64,000 bases of DNA, taken from the NCBI GenBank assembly GCA_036500225.1, contig DASYCJ010000020.1, positions 7,090-71,089 of the forward strand. Reading direction: 5' to 3'. The position numbers were made by a program, and so were the translations under genes. The DNA is from DASUBN01 sp036500225 (lineage in GTDB: Bacteria > Pseudomonadota > Gammaproteobacteria > Natronospirales > REEB76). Positions 25,608-32,972 of this stretch are shown here, in pieces. The notes under the pieces are model-generated. The model did no database searches. It was not told where the DNA came from and saw only the letters and a list, made by a program, of their open reading frames with translations. The first letter of the stretch is position 1. Every line of letters begins with the position of its first letter.

Positions 25608-26608
25608 AACGCCTTCTCATCATCCTGGCCTATGCCTTGTTCGGGCTCACTGCCGTGGCGGGGACTTTCACCCTCATGGCCGTGACCTCCGGCACCGCCT
25701 ATGCCCATGACCACAGCCACGACAGTGACAGCGACGATAACGACGACGATGACGACAGCGGCAGCCGCCAGGGCACCCGCACCGTCAATGCGAGCCAGCC
25801 ACTCAAGGCCGATGGCGAAGTGCGCATCGACGACCTGGCCGGGACCGTCAAGGTACTGGCCTGGGACAAGAACGAGGTGCAGGTCACCGGCACCATCGGC
25901 TCGCTGGTGGAGAAACTCGACGTGCACGGCGATGCCAACGGCGTCGACATCAAGGTCGTCCTGCCGCACCACTCCCACAGCGGTGACGACTGCGACATCT
26001 GCGGCGAGTTGCAGATCCAGGTGCCGAAGGGTGCCCACCTCGAGGTCAGCACCGTGAGCGCCGACGTGGAAGCCAACGGCCTCGCCGGCCCCGTGCTGCT
26101 CGGCACCGTGAGCGGCAGCGAGACCTTGAACTCCACTTCCGGCCACATCGACCTGCGCACCGTGAGCGGCGACATCACCGCGGTGGGCTCGGGCAAGGCC
26201 GCGCAGATCGCAGCCAACAGCGTCAGCGGCACCGTGCGGCTCTCGGATGTTGACGGCAGCGTGGACGCGGAGAACGTGAGCGGCGAGATCAAGCTCACCT
26301 CGCGCACGGTCAGCAACCTCAAGATGAGTGCCACCTCCGGCGACCTGGATTTCCAGGGCGTGCTGCTGAAGGGCGGCAACTACGACATCAACAATGTCAG
26401 CGGCGACGTGAAGCTGTCAGTGGGCAGCTCGCCGGATGCGCGCTTCGACATCTCAAGTTTCAGCGGCGACATCGACAACAGCTTCGGACCGAAGGCGACC
26501 CGGGTCAGCAAGTACAGCCCCGGCATGGAGTTGCACTTCACCAGCGGCAACAACTCCGCCACCTTCACGGCCCGGACCTTAAGCGGAGACATCCGTCTCC
26601 AGAATTGA
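25604..26608 (+). CDS. DUF4097 beta-strand repeat exported protein
   Basis: A 334-residue protein with a signal peptide (about 1-34, ending AYA), then a His/Asp-rich stretch (HDHSHDSDSDDNDDDD) that may bind metal, and a right-handed beta repeat of DUF4097 type in which VSG-D/T recurs roughly every 20 residues (TVSADVE, TVSGSET, TVSGDIT, SVSGTVR, NVSGEIK, NVSGDVK). It overlaps the anti-sigma gene by ATGA. Its place in a sigma/anti-sigma operon suggests an envelope-stress effector or signal, but no activity is known. Confidence 0.88.
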   Translation: MKRLLIILAYALFGLTAVAGTFTLMAVTSGTAYAHDHSHDSDSDDNDDDDDSGSRQGTRTVNASQPLKADGEVRIDDLAGTVKVLAWDKNEVQVTGTIGSLVEKLDVHGDANGVDIKVVLPHHSHSGDDCDICGELQIQVPKGAHLEVSTVSADVEANGLAGPVLLGTVSGSETLNSTSGHIDLRTVSGDITAVGSGKAAQIAANSVSGTVRLSDVDGSVDAENVSGEIKLTSRTVSNLKMSATSGDLDFQGVLLKGGNYDINNVSGDVKLSVGSSPDARFDISSFSGDIDNSFGPKATRVSKYSPGMELHFTSGNNSATFTARTLSGDIRLQN

Positions 26609-26633
26609 GGCCGGTCACCGGAACCCGGACTCC

Positions 26634-26662
26634 GAGGGCGCCGCAAGGCGCCCTCGCCTTTT
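26634..26662 (+). terminator. Rho-independent terminator
   Basis: Stem GAGGGCGCC/GGCGCCCTC with loop GCAA, followed by GCCTTTT. Ends the sigma-anti-sigma-DUF4097 operon. Confidence 0.88.
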
Positions 26663-26800
26663 GGAGGCCCAAGCGCAGCGCGGGGGTTGCCGGCGGCTTT
26701 ACCTAAGTCAGGCGATCTGTGACGCGCGTTCAAGACGGTCTGTGCGCCGCTTCCGCGCCAGGACCGGGAGCCGGATTTAAGCTCGAAGGCGAGACCGGCG

Positions 26801-27343
26801 CTAGCCGGGCGGGCGCGGGGATTTCTTTTCCTTCTTGTCTTTCTCGGCTTCCGGCACCAACTGATAGAACAGGCTCGACTCGCGCTTATAGAAGCCTTCC
26901 GTATGGAAGGAATCCCCGAGCTTGAAGTACTCGTAGTCCAGGTGGTGCCCCAACTCGTGCAGCAGGGTGCGCAGAAAGGTCTTGAAGGCCACTGGGCGTT
27001 TCTTCATGGCGGTGCGCATCCACAGGCTGATGCGCGCGGTCTGCATGCGACCCTCGATGCCTTCGTAGTAACCGTGCAGTTCGCCGGAACCGTCCGCGGG
27101 TCGCACCGCCAGCACCTTGAGCGCCACCGGCGCGACCTGCAGCTGCTTCAGTATCCCACTGCCGATGGCCTGGGTGACGAGCTCCACCTTGGCCCGCGCA
27201 TCCTCCTCCAGGGCCGCCTTGAGCCGCGGCATCAAGGGCCAGAGGCTCGCCGCATCGGGCAAGGGCGTCCGCTGGATGCGATCGCTGGCATCGTATATCT
27301 GCTTGTCCTTGGCGCTCAGGTTGCGGTAGTAGTTGAAACGCAT
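26801..27343 (-). CDS. Putative zinc metallopeptidase (HELGHH motif)
   Basis: A 180-residue protein without signal peptide. HELGHHLDYE (residues 129-138) is an extended zinc-binding HExxHH motif, followed by HTEGFYKRESSL (147-158), which probably supplies a further ligand. Overall layout suggests a minimal gluzincin/SprT-like fold, but no family is certain. The C-terminus is Lys/Pro-rich. It is divergent from the DUF998-greB pair. Confidence 0.75.
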   Translation of the reverse strand: MRFNYYRNLSAKDKQIYDASDRIQRTPLPDAASLWPLMPRLKAALEEDARAKVELVTQAIGSGILKQLQVAPVALKVLAVRPADGSGELHGYYEGIEGRMQTARISLWMRTAMKKRPVAFKTFLRTLLHELGHHLDYEYFKLGDSFHTEGFYKRESSLFYQLVPEAEKDKKEKKSPRPPG

Positions 27344-27372
27344 CGATTAAGGAGTATGTGGGCGGCGACACT

Positions 27373-27378
27373 TATAAT
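27373..27378 (+). promoter_or_regulatory. -10 box TATAAT six bases before the DUF998 start
   Basis: Perfect TATAAT, then AAACCC, then ATG at 27385: the same geometry as the ArsR promoter at 24378. No good -35 is visible (nearest is TTAAGG at 20-base spacing), so the promoter is less certain. Confidence 0.45.
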
Positions 27379-27384
27379 AAACCC

Positions 27385-28005
27385 ATGAGATCCCCCACCC
27401 CCGCGACCCTCGGCGCCCTGGCCCTGCCGGCCCTGACATTCTTCCTCGGCAGTTCCTTGGTGCTGCAATACCTGCGCACTGACTATGACTGGATCGCGGC
27501 ACCCTTGAGCTTCTATCTCGTTGGCCCTTACAGCGGCTGGCTGATCGCGGGCTTCTTCGCCTTGAGCCTAGGGACCTTGTGTGTCGCCCTCGGCCTCTAT
27601 ACGAGCCAAGGGCCGGCCCCATTCAAGCGCGTGGCGTTCACGCTATTCGCGGTAGACGCAGTGGCCACCTGCCTCGTGACCTTCGCCGACACGGACCTTC
27701 CCGGCGGGCCTAAGCACACTACCCATGGCTTACTGCACTATGCCTTCGCCACCACCGCTTTCTTGAGTGTGACCTTAGGTATGCTGGTGCAGTCTTGGAG
27801 CTTGCGCCTTGATCCCTACTGGCACCGGCATTTTCGTACCGCCTTCTCCCTGGCGGTATTCACGTTCGCCGCGCTCTGCGTGTATGTGCTGTGGCGTGAC
27901 TTGCCCCGCGGCCTCTCGGAGAAGATCGTGATCCTGCTGATCGTGCTGTGGCTGCTCATGGCCGGCCGCTGGTTGATGCAGGCCCGGCTCAAGAGACAAG
28001 CATGA
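27385..28005 (+). CDS. DUF998-family membrane protein
   Basis: A 206-residue inner-membrane protein with about six helices, opening ATLGALALPALTFFLGSSL and closing EKIVILLIVLWLLMAGRWLM. The conserved DUF998 segments VFTDxD-like (TFADTDLPGG) and HGLLHYAFA are present. ATG at 27385 is chosen because of its position after TATAAT; a GTG at 27358 would add nine residues and has AAGGAG only three bases away. The stop overlaps greB by ATGA. Confidence 0.87.
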   Translation: MRSPTPATLGALALPALTFFLGSSLVLQYLRTDYDWIAAPLSFYLVGPYSGWLIAGFFALSLGTLCVALGLYTSQGPAPFKRVAFTLFAVDAVATCLVTFADTDLPGGPKHTTHGLLHYAFATTAFLSVTLGMLVQSWSLRLDPYWHRHFRTAFSLAVFTFAALCVYVLWRDLPRGLSEKIVILLIVLWLLMAGRWLMQARLKRQA

Positions 28006-28499
28006 GTCGCTGGCGTCCCGCTGCCGAGAAGTCCTCGCCCTATATCACCAGCGAAGGCTATGCCGTGCTGCAGGCAGAGCTACAGGCGCTGTGGGAACGG
28101 CGCCGACACGTGACCGCGGCCCTGAGCGCAGCGGCGGCCGAGGGTGACCGTTCCGAGAATGCCGAATACATCTATCGCAAGAAAGAATTGCGGGAGATAG
28201 ACCGGCGCATCCGTTATTTGCAGAAACGCATGCCGGATCTGAAGGTGGTGACCGAGTCGCCGGCGGAACAGTCGCGGGTGTTCTTCGGCGCCTGGGTGAC
28301 GCTAGAAGACAGCGCCGGCGCGGAAGCCGAGTACCGCATCGTAGGTCCGGATGAGTTCGACCCCGCTAAGCGCTACATCAGCATGGACTCACCGCTGGCC
28401 CGGGCGCTGCTGAAGAAGGCTGTTGACGACCAAGTGGAGGTGAAGCTGCCAGCGGGTCTCGCCCATTACTTCATCGTGCGGGTGCGCTACGGCAGCTAG
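28002..28499 (+). CDS. greB: Transcription elongation factor GreB
   Basis: A 165-residue transcript-cleavage factor that rescues backtracked RNA polymerase. The N-terminal coiled coil carries the acidic tip GDRSENAEYIYRKKELREID (two catalytic acidic residues), and the C-terminal FKBP-like domain contains YRIVGPDEFDP and SPLARALLKK. The YIYRKKELREID variant is GreB rather than GreA. Translationally coupled to the DUF998 gene. Confidence 0.96.
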   Translation: MSRWRPAAEKSSPYITSEGYAVLQAELQALWERRRHVTAALSAAAAEGDRSENAEYIYRKKELREIDRRIRYLQKRMPDLKVVTESPAEQSRVFFGAWVTLEDSAGAEAEYRIVGPDEFDPAKRYISMDSPLARALLKKAVDDQVEVKLPAGLAHYFIVRVRYGS

Positions 28500-28548
28500 C
28501 GCGCTTATGTAGTCCGGCATTACGGAAAGTGGACTGGCGGCCCCGCAG

Positions 28549-29013
28549 ATGACGGCGCATCATGAAGCCATGAAAGCACAAGCCAAACGCCCCACACCGT
28601 CCAACGACGTCGGCCTGGACGAAGCACTGGCCGGCACCTTCCCTGCCAGCGATCCCGTCGCGCCCCCTTCTCACATAGAGGAGGAGATGGAACGACGCCG
28701 CAGGGTGCTGGACGAGGACGCCGCCAACAGACGCAAGGACTCCGCTGAGGAAGCCCTGGACGAGGCGCTGGAGGAGACCTTCCCCGCCAGCGATCCCATA
28801 GCGGTGCACCACAGCGAAGCGCGCGAGATGCCCAATCCCGATGACAAGGACGAACACAAGGAGCGCCGTTCGGTGCGCCGCAAGCGTCCTGCCGGAAAGA
28901 AAAACAAGATCGCGAAGAAGAAGCCTGCGCGCAGCAAGAAAGTTGCAAAGAAGAAACCCGGAAAGAAGAAGACTGCACGCCGGACCACCAACAAGAAGAA
29001 GAGGAGCCGTTAG
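28549..29013 (+). CDS. Duplicated TFPASDP-motif protein with H1-like lysine-rich tail
   Basis: A 154-residue protein of unusual composition. Residues 23-38 (LDEALAGTFPASDPVA) and 70-85 (LDEALEETFPASDPIA) are near-copies of a short acidic motif that is widespread in small bacterial proteins of unknown function. From about residue 105 the chain becomes almost only Lys/Arg/Ala/Pro (KKKPARSKKVAKKK), like bacterial histone H1 homologues, so nucleic-acid binding is likely. Start may also be the ATG at 28570. It abuts the next gene with no gap. Confidence 0.78.
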   Translation: MTAHHEAMKAQAKRPTPSNDVGLDEALAGTFPASDPVAPPSHIEEEMERRRRVLDEDAANRRKDSAEEALDEALEETFPASDPIAVHHSEAREMPNPDDKDEHKERRSVRRKRPAGKKNKIAKKKPARSKKVAKKKPGKKKTARRTTNKKKRSR

Positions 29014-29226
29014 ATGGCCGCCAAGAAGAAAACGTCCCTAGGTCCCAAGGTGCGTCTGCTGCTGGAACAAGCGTTGTTGGAAGCATTGAAACGCCACCTC
29101 GCCTCCAAGGGCCACAAGTCCCCCGCCATCGCACGCAAGAAGAAAGCCAGCAAAAAGAAGGTCGCGCGCCGCCCCGCCAAGAAACGTCCGCGCAAGGCTA
29201 CGGCACGCAAGGGCGCCCGCCGCTGA
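29014..29226 (+). CDS. Small lysine-rich H1-like protein
   Basis: A 70-residue, strongly basic protein. The first half has a short amphipathic helix (VRLLLEQALLEALKRHLAS); the second half is a Lys/Arg/Ala tail (KKKASKKKVARRPAKKRPRK). The start codon directly follows the previous stop, and the AAGAGGAG that encodes the end of the previous protein provides its ribosome site. Probably a nucleoid- or RNA-binding partner of the previous gene. Confidence 0.7.
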   Translation: MAAKKKTSLGPKVRLLLEQALLEALKRHLASKGHKSPAIARKKKASKKKVARRPAKKRPRKATARKGARR

Positions 29227-29236
29227 GCCCGTAGGC

Positions 29237-29266
29237 TTGATTCCCCGCGGGGCCACCCCATATAAG
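29237..29266 (+). promoter_or_regulatory. trxC promoter
   Basis: -35 TTGATT (29237-29242), 18-base spacer containing the palindrome CCCCGCGGGG, -10 TATAAG (29261-29266). A leader of about 20 bases with GGGGA precedes the ATG at 29295. Confidence 0.55.
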
Positions 29267-29294
29267 GTGGCCTCAACGATCGCCGGGGATTCCC

Positions 29295-29729
29295 ATGTCC
29301 GATAGCCTGCATGTCGCCTGCTCCGCCTGCGGGGCCAGCAACCGCCTGCCCGAAACCCGCCTCGGCGAAACCCCTAAGTGCGGCAAATGTGGCACGGCTC
29401 TGTTCAGCGCTCACCCCATCGCCCTTACCGATGCCAACTTCGAGAAGATCGTAGGCGGCACAGACCTGCCCGTGATAGTGGATTGCTGGGCCAGCTGGTG
29501 CGGGCCCTGCATGCGTTTCGCGCCGGTGTTCGAGGAAGCAGCAGCGCAGCTGGAACCCAAGGTGCGACTCGCCAAGCTGGATACAGACGCGAATCAGGCT
29601 ACTTCTGCCAGACTCGGTATCCGCAGTATCCCCACACTCATCGTGTTCAAGGGCGGCAAGGAGACAGCGCGGATCTCCGGAGCGATGCCGCTAGGTCCAT
29701 TCCTTGAATGGGTGAAGCAGCACGCCTAA
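29295..29729 (+). CDS. trxC: Thioredoxin 2 (zinc-binding N-terminus)
   Basis: A 144-residue thioredoxin. Two CxxC pairs at the N-terminus (Cys9/Cys12 and Cys29/Cys32) bind zinc, as in TrxC; the redox site WASWCGPC has Cys69 and Cys72; the cis-proline motif is IRSIPTLIVF. It reduces protein disulfides and is induced by oxidative stress in other species. Its own promoter lies just upstream. Confidence 0.96.
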   Translation: MSDSLHVACSACGASNRLPETRLGETPKCGKCGTALFSAHPIALTDANFEKIVGGTDLPVIVDCWASWCGPCMRFAPVFEEAAAQLEPKVRLAKLDTDANQATSARLGIRSIPTLIVFKGGKETARISGAMPLGPFLEWVKQHA

Positions 29730-29806
29730 AGAGGGCTTGCTGTCGCAGATTACCCGGCCCAGCATAGGGACGTGGAATCTCTACAGCAGGTACAGCTGAA
29801 GTCACG

Positions 29807-29998
29807 CTGGGTGGCAAGCGCCCACTGCGGGTCGCCGGAAACCTGCTGCTGTTACTGCTGATTTCCGCCACGGCACTCGTGATAGGAATCCTTCCGTTCG
29901 ACCTGTCTGAACCCCGCGGCCCCACACTGCCTACTTGGATGACCCTTTTCATCCTGGCGATCATCATCATCGGCGCAGGATCGTTATGGTGGTTTTGA
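29807..29998 (+). pseudogene. Two-helix membrane ORF lacking a normal start codon
   Basis: An open frame ending TGA at 29996-29998 encodes two convincing transmembrane helices (LLLLLLISATALVIGIL and WMTLFILAIIIIGAGSLWW) joined by a polar loop. No ATG, GTG or TTG occurs before the first helix; the first candidates are CTG at 29807 or a GTG inside helix 1 at 29879. A GTG at 29772 opens another frame reading MESLQQVQLKSRW that stops soon, so a frameshift in a small gene is plausible. Unlisted by simple ORF rules; real or decayed is undecided. Confidence 0.35.
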
Positions 29999-30005
29999 CT
30001 ATCGC

Positions 30006-31697
30006 TCAAGGTCTTCCATAGCCAGGTCCGAGGATGACCTGTCCGGGTAACGCATTAGTCATCTTGCCCTGATCGACCACCGGCACGCCGTTGACCAGCA
30101 CGTACTGCATGCCCACCGAGAAGCGGTTGGGATCGTCGTAGGTGGCCACGTCGTGCAGCTGTACCGGATCGAACACCGTCACGTCCGCCCACATGCCTGC
30201 CTTGAGCACACCCCGGTCCTGCAGGTGCTCCCGCTGCGCGGCCAGTGAGGTGAACTTGCGGACGGCGTCTTCCAGCGTGAGCTTGTGCTCCTGGTTCACA
30301 TACTTGGTCACGATACGCGGGAAAGTGCCGTAGGCTCTGGGATGAGGGTGCTCGGTGCCCATGATGCCTTCCGGCGAGGTTCCGGAAGCATCGTTATCGA
30401 TGGATACCCAGGGCTGCTGCAGGATTAGGGCCACGTCTTTCTCATCCATGCCGAACACCGCTACTTCCGTGGAAGCGTGGTCCTTGATGAGGAAGTCGCA
30501 GATGGCGTCGATGGCATCCTCGTGCCACTGTTTCGCAATCTCATCGATGCGCATGCCCTGATACTTGGCCATGCTCTTGTCGGCGGCGGCAGTGATGATG
30601 ATGTCGTGGGGCCCCTCGATGGCCAGCCACTCATTGTCCCAACCTCCACCCGGTGTAGTCATGTCATGGCGGATCCTGGCGCGAGTGGCCGGATCCTTGA
30701 GGCGCGCGATCATCTTCTCGTTGCCGCCGTCGTGGGCCCAAGGAGGGATGAAAGCCGAGAAGGAATTCTCCCAGGCGGTATAGGCATAGGTATCCGCCGC
30801 CACGTCCAGACCCGAAGCGCGGGCCGCTTCGATACGCGCGATGACGTCCGGCGCCTTGCCCCAGTTTTGCTTGCCGGCGGCCTTGAGATGGAATATCTCC
30901 ACGGGGATGCGGGCTTCGCGGCCGATGCGGAAGGTCTCGTCCAAGGCCGCGACTTCGCCATTGCTCTCGCTGCGCATGTGGGTGGCGTAGATGCCGCCGT
31001 AGGCGGATGCGGTCTGAGCGAGTGCGATCAGTTCCGGGGTCTTCGCATACGGTGCCGGCGGATATTGCAGCGCCGTGGAGAGCCCCATGGCACCGGCGCG
31101 CATGGCATCCGTCACCAGACCCTGCATCTTCTTCAGTTCATCGGGTGTCGGGTCCCGGTCTGCGTAGCCGATGACCATCTCCCGCACCGATGCGGCACCC
31201 ACGTAGCTCGCCAGGTTGATGCCCATGCCGTTCTTCCTCAGGCGTGCGAAGTAGCTGGGGAAATCCCGCCAATCCACCGTGAGGTGGTAGTGGTCATACC
31301 CCGGCTGGTTCTCCTTGATCATCTCCTCGTCCAGGGGCGCTGCCGATTCGCCCTCGCCGGTGATCTCGGTGGTGATGCCTTGGAAGATCTTGGAAGGTAC
31401 CCGCGGGTCCACCAACATGGAAAGATCCGACTGGCCCAGCATGTCGATGAAGCCCGGCGCCACGGCGAGACCGTGGGCATCGATGACGCGCTTGGCGGTG
31501 GCATTCCCCAGGCAGCCGATGGCAACGATGTGCCCGTCCTTGATGGCCACATCCCCCTCATACCAGGGAGAGCCGGTGCCATCGTAGATGTGACCGTCCT
31601 TGATGATGAGGTCATAGGTGGGCGCCGGAGTATCGGCGACGGCGGGCAGGACCATAAGAAGCAGGAGTAGAGAGAATCCAGTCATACGCAAGGACAT
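30006..31697 (-). CDS. Exported N-acyl-D-amino-acid deacylase-like amidohydrolase
   Basis: A 563-residue amidohydrolase-superfamily protein with a signal peptide (ending VLPAVAD), so periplasmic. YDLIIKDGHIYDGTGSP, the central TIM barrel with YATHMRSESNGE and EIFHLKAAGKQNWG, and the closing GVLKAGMWADVTVFDP match D-aminoacylases. However, the usual first metal motif HxH is replaced (APGFIDMLGQSDLSML) and the usual Cys-containing NCG motif is TGEGES, so metal binding must differ; this is a recurrent subfamily. ATG at 31697 is preferred (GGGAG 6 bases upstream). Substrates may be D-amino-acid or peptide derivatives from cell wall turnover. Confidence 0.88.
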   Translation of the reverse strand: MSLRMTGFSLLLLLMVLPAVADTPAPTYDLIIKDGHIYDGTGSPWYEGDVAIKDGHIVAIGCLGNATAKRVIDAHGLAVAPGFIDMLGQSDLSMLVDPRVPSKIFQGITTEITGEGESAAPLDEEMIKENQPGYDHYHLTVDWRDFPSYFARLRKNGMGINLASYVGAASVREMVIGYADRDPTPDELKKMQGLVTDAMRAGAMGLSTALQYPPAPYAKTPELIALAQTASAYGGIYATHMRSESNGEVAALDETFRIGREARIPVEIFHLKAAGKQNWGKAPDVIARIEAARASGLDVAADTYAYTAWENSFSAFIPPWAHDGGNEKMIARLKDPATRARIRHDMTTPGGGWDNEWLAIEGPHDIIITAAADKSMAKYQGMRIDEIAKQWHEDAIDAICDFLIKDHASTEVAVFGMDEKDVALILQQPWVSIDNDASGTSPEGIMGTEHPHPRAYGTFPRIVTKYVNQEHKLTLEDAVRKFTSLAAQREHLQDRGVLKAGMWADVTVFDPVQLHDVATYDDPNRFSVGMQYVLVNGVPVVDQGKMTNALPGQVILGPGYGRP

Positions 31698-31717
31698 ATG
31701 CATCTCCCTTGAGTCTT

Positions 31718-32089
31718 CTAGTCTTCGTTCTTGACCCCGAAAAGCTTATCCAGTTCTGACCGCGCTGGGTCCGATTTGTTCTCTTCAACGCCACCGCCAA
31801 ACAGGGCATCCAGTCTGGCCCGGGCCGCATCCGCCGGCGTGCCGTCTTTCGGTTGATAGGCGCCGGCGCGGGGTTCCAGGTATTCGCAGAAGTTGGCCCG
31901 CTCCTTGATCTGCACATGCTCGGCCCGCTCTTCGCGGCAGCCATCGTTGAGCTTGGGATCATGGAAGCGGCACATGAGACAGGTGTGCAGCTCGGAGCCG
32001 CACTTGAGACAGACAGAGAGCCGCGACAGGGGCATGGGCACGCCGTCCAGCGCCACGCCGCATTTCCAGCAGATGAGGTCGGTGCTCAT
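31718..32089 (-). CDS. Zinc-ribbon-like protein of unknown function
   Basis: A 123-residue cytoplasmic protein. The N-terminal half has CxxC pairs at CWKCG and CLKCG plus CLMCRF and two further cysteines (GCREE, FCEYL), consistent with one or two zinc sites. The C-terminal half contains a repeated short motif RARLDALFGGG and RSELDKLFGVK. No function is known. Located 28 bases from the next gene downstream in the same orientation. Confidence 0.7.
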   Translation of the reverse strand: MSTDLICWKCGVALDGVPMPLSRLSVCLKCGSELHTCLMCRFHDPKLNDGCREERAEHVQIKERANFCEYLEPRAGAYQPKDGTPADAARARLDALFGGGVEENKSDPARSELDKLFGVKNED

Positions 32090-32111
32090 GGCGCCCGACG
32101 TGCGCTGAGGT

Positions 32112-32134
32112 CAGCTTGGGCTACGCCCAAGCTG
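32112..32134. repeat. Perfect hairpin around the stop codon of the 102-residue gene
   Basis: Arms CAGCTTGGGC and GCCCAAGCTG with a three-base loop. On the minus strand the stop TAG of the gene at 32121-32429 uses the loop. No T-run follows. Same arrangement as the hairpin at the DoxX stop. Confidence 0.7.
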
Positions 32135-32429
32135 CATTAGAATCCGTGGGGGAATGGAAGTAGTCGCTCTCCTCCGCCGAGAGCTGCACTGCCTTCACCA
32201 GTTCCGCCTGGCGAAGGCTCGCGGTCGAGACCGGTGCGCAGTCCTCGCACATGGGATCCTCGCAGGGCTGGCGGGAGTACAGCCAGTAATGCACCGCGCC
32301 GGCCAGGACGCCGTCGGCGATCTCCCACACGTCGAGTTCCGGATGCTTGTCGGCGATACGGTTGGCGAGTTCCACCACCTGGCGGGCGGCGTCATCGAAG
32401 GGGGAGACATCGGGGGTTTCGGCGGCCAT
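32121..32429 (-). CDS. Small conserved-looking protein of unknown function
   Basis: A 102-residue acidic protein, no signal peptide. The segment LANRIADKHPELDVWEIADGVLAG looks like a folded helical core, and three cysteines cluster in CEDPMCEDC, a possible metal site. No family recognised. It is divergent from the 128-residue gene at 32576. Confidence 0.62.
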   Translation of the reverse strand: MAAETPDVSPFDDAARQVVELANRIADKHPELDVWEIADGVLAGAVHYWLYSRQPCEDPMCEDCAPVSTASLRQAELVKAVQLSAEESDYFHSPTDSNAAWA

Positions 32430-32575
32430 GGCAGTTAAATCCGGGGTGCGCAGCTGGGAGGATTAGTCTAGCAGACGGGGCAGGAACCCCTCGGGCGGCG
32501 GCACATAAGCTGGCGCCGCCGCGCCCGGAATTGTTAGGATGCGACCTTTCACCCCACCGCCACGCAGGCAGTACC

Positions 32576-32962
32576 ATGGCCGAAGAAGACCTGAAACTCG
32601 AATTCGATTCCGCCAACCTCTACCGTGAAGAGGTCTTCACCGACCAGAAGATTGGCACCATCCGCCAGATGACGCCGGTGAGATCCGACGGTAGCACCGA
32701 CGCCGCGCGTCCGGTGTTGTTTGTGGGTGAGACCAGCCTCATGACGCCGGCCGGCACCCTGCCAATCCATTTCCGTCTGGAAGGTCCTTCGCTCGGCGAA
32801 GCCGCCAACCAGTTCTCGGACTCTGCCAACAAGGCGATCCAGGACACCATGGAACAGCTGCGCGAGATGCGCCGCCAGGCGGCCTCCTCCATCGTGGTGC
32901 CTGACATGAGCAAGGGCGGCATGGGTGGTCTGGGCGGCGGCGGCAAGATCCAGATGCCCTGA
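32576..32962 (+). CDS. Cytoplasmic protein of unknown function
   Basis: A 128-residue protein, MAEEDLKLEFDSANLYREE at the start, a beta-rich middle (VLFVGETSLMTPAGTLPIHF) and a helix (ANKAIQDTMEQLREMRRQAA) before a Gly-rich tail. The frame extends upstream to 32234 antisense to the 102-residue gene; the ATG at 32576 is chosen because the homology-like part starts there. No function known. Confidence 0.7.
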   Translation: MAEEDLKLEFDSANLYREEVFTDQKIGTIRQMTPVRSDGSTDAARPVLFVGETSLMTPAGTLPIHFRLEGPSLGEAANQFSDSANKAIQDTMEQLREMRRQAASSIVVPDMSKGGMGGLGGGGKIQMP

Positions 32963-32972
32963 CGGGCAGGGC

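Noticed and set aside
27356..27388. Ten-codon upstream ORF overlapping the DUF998 start
   Set aside because: Its Shine-Dalgarno spacing is only one base, and the ATGA overlap can arise by chance.
30477..31670. 397-codon open frame opposite the amidohydrolase
   Set aside because: Antisense shadow of a gene with a signal peptide and recognisable family motifs.
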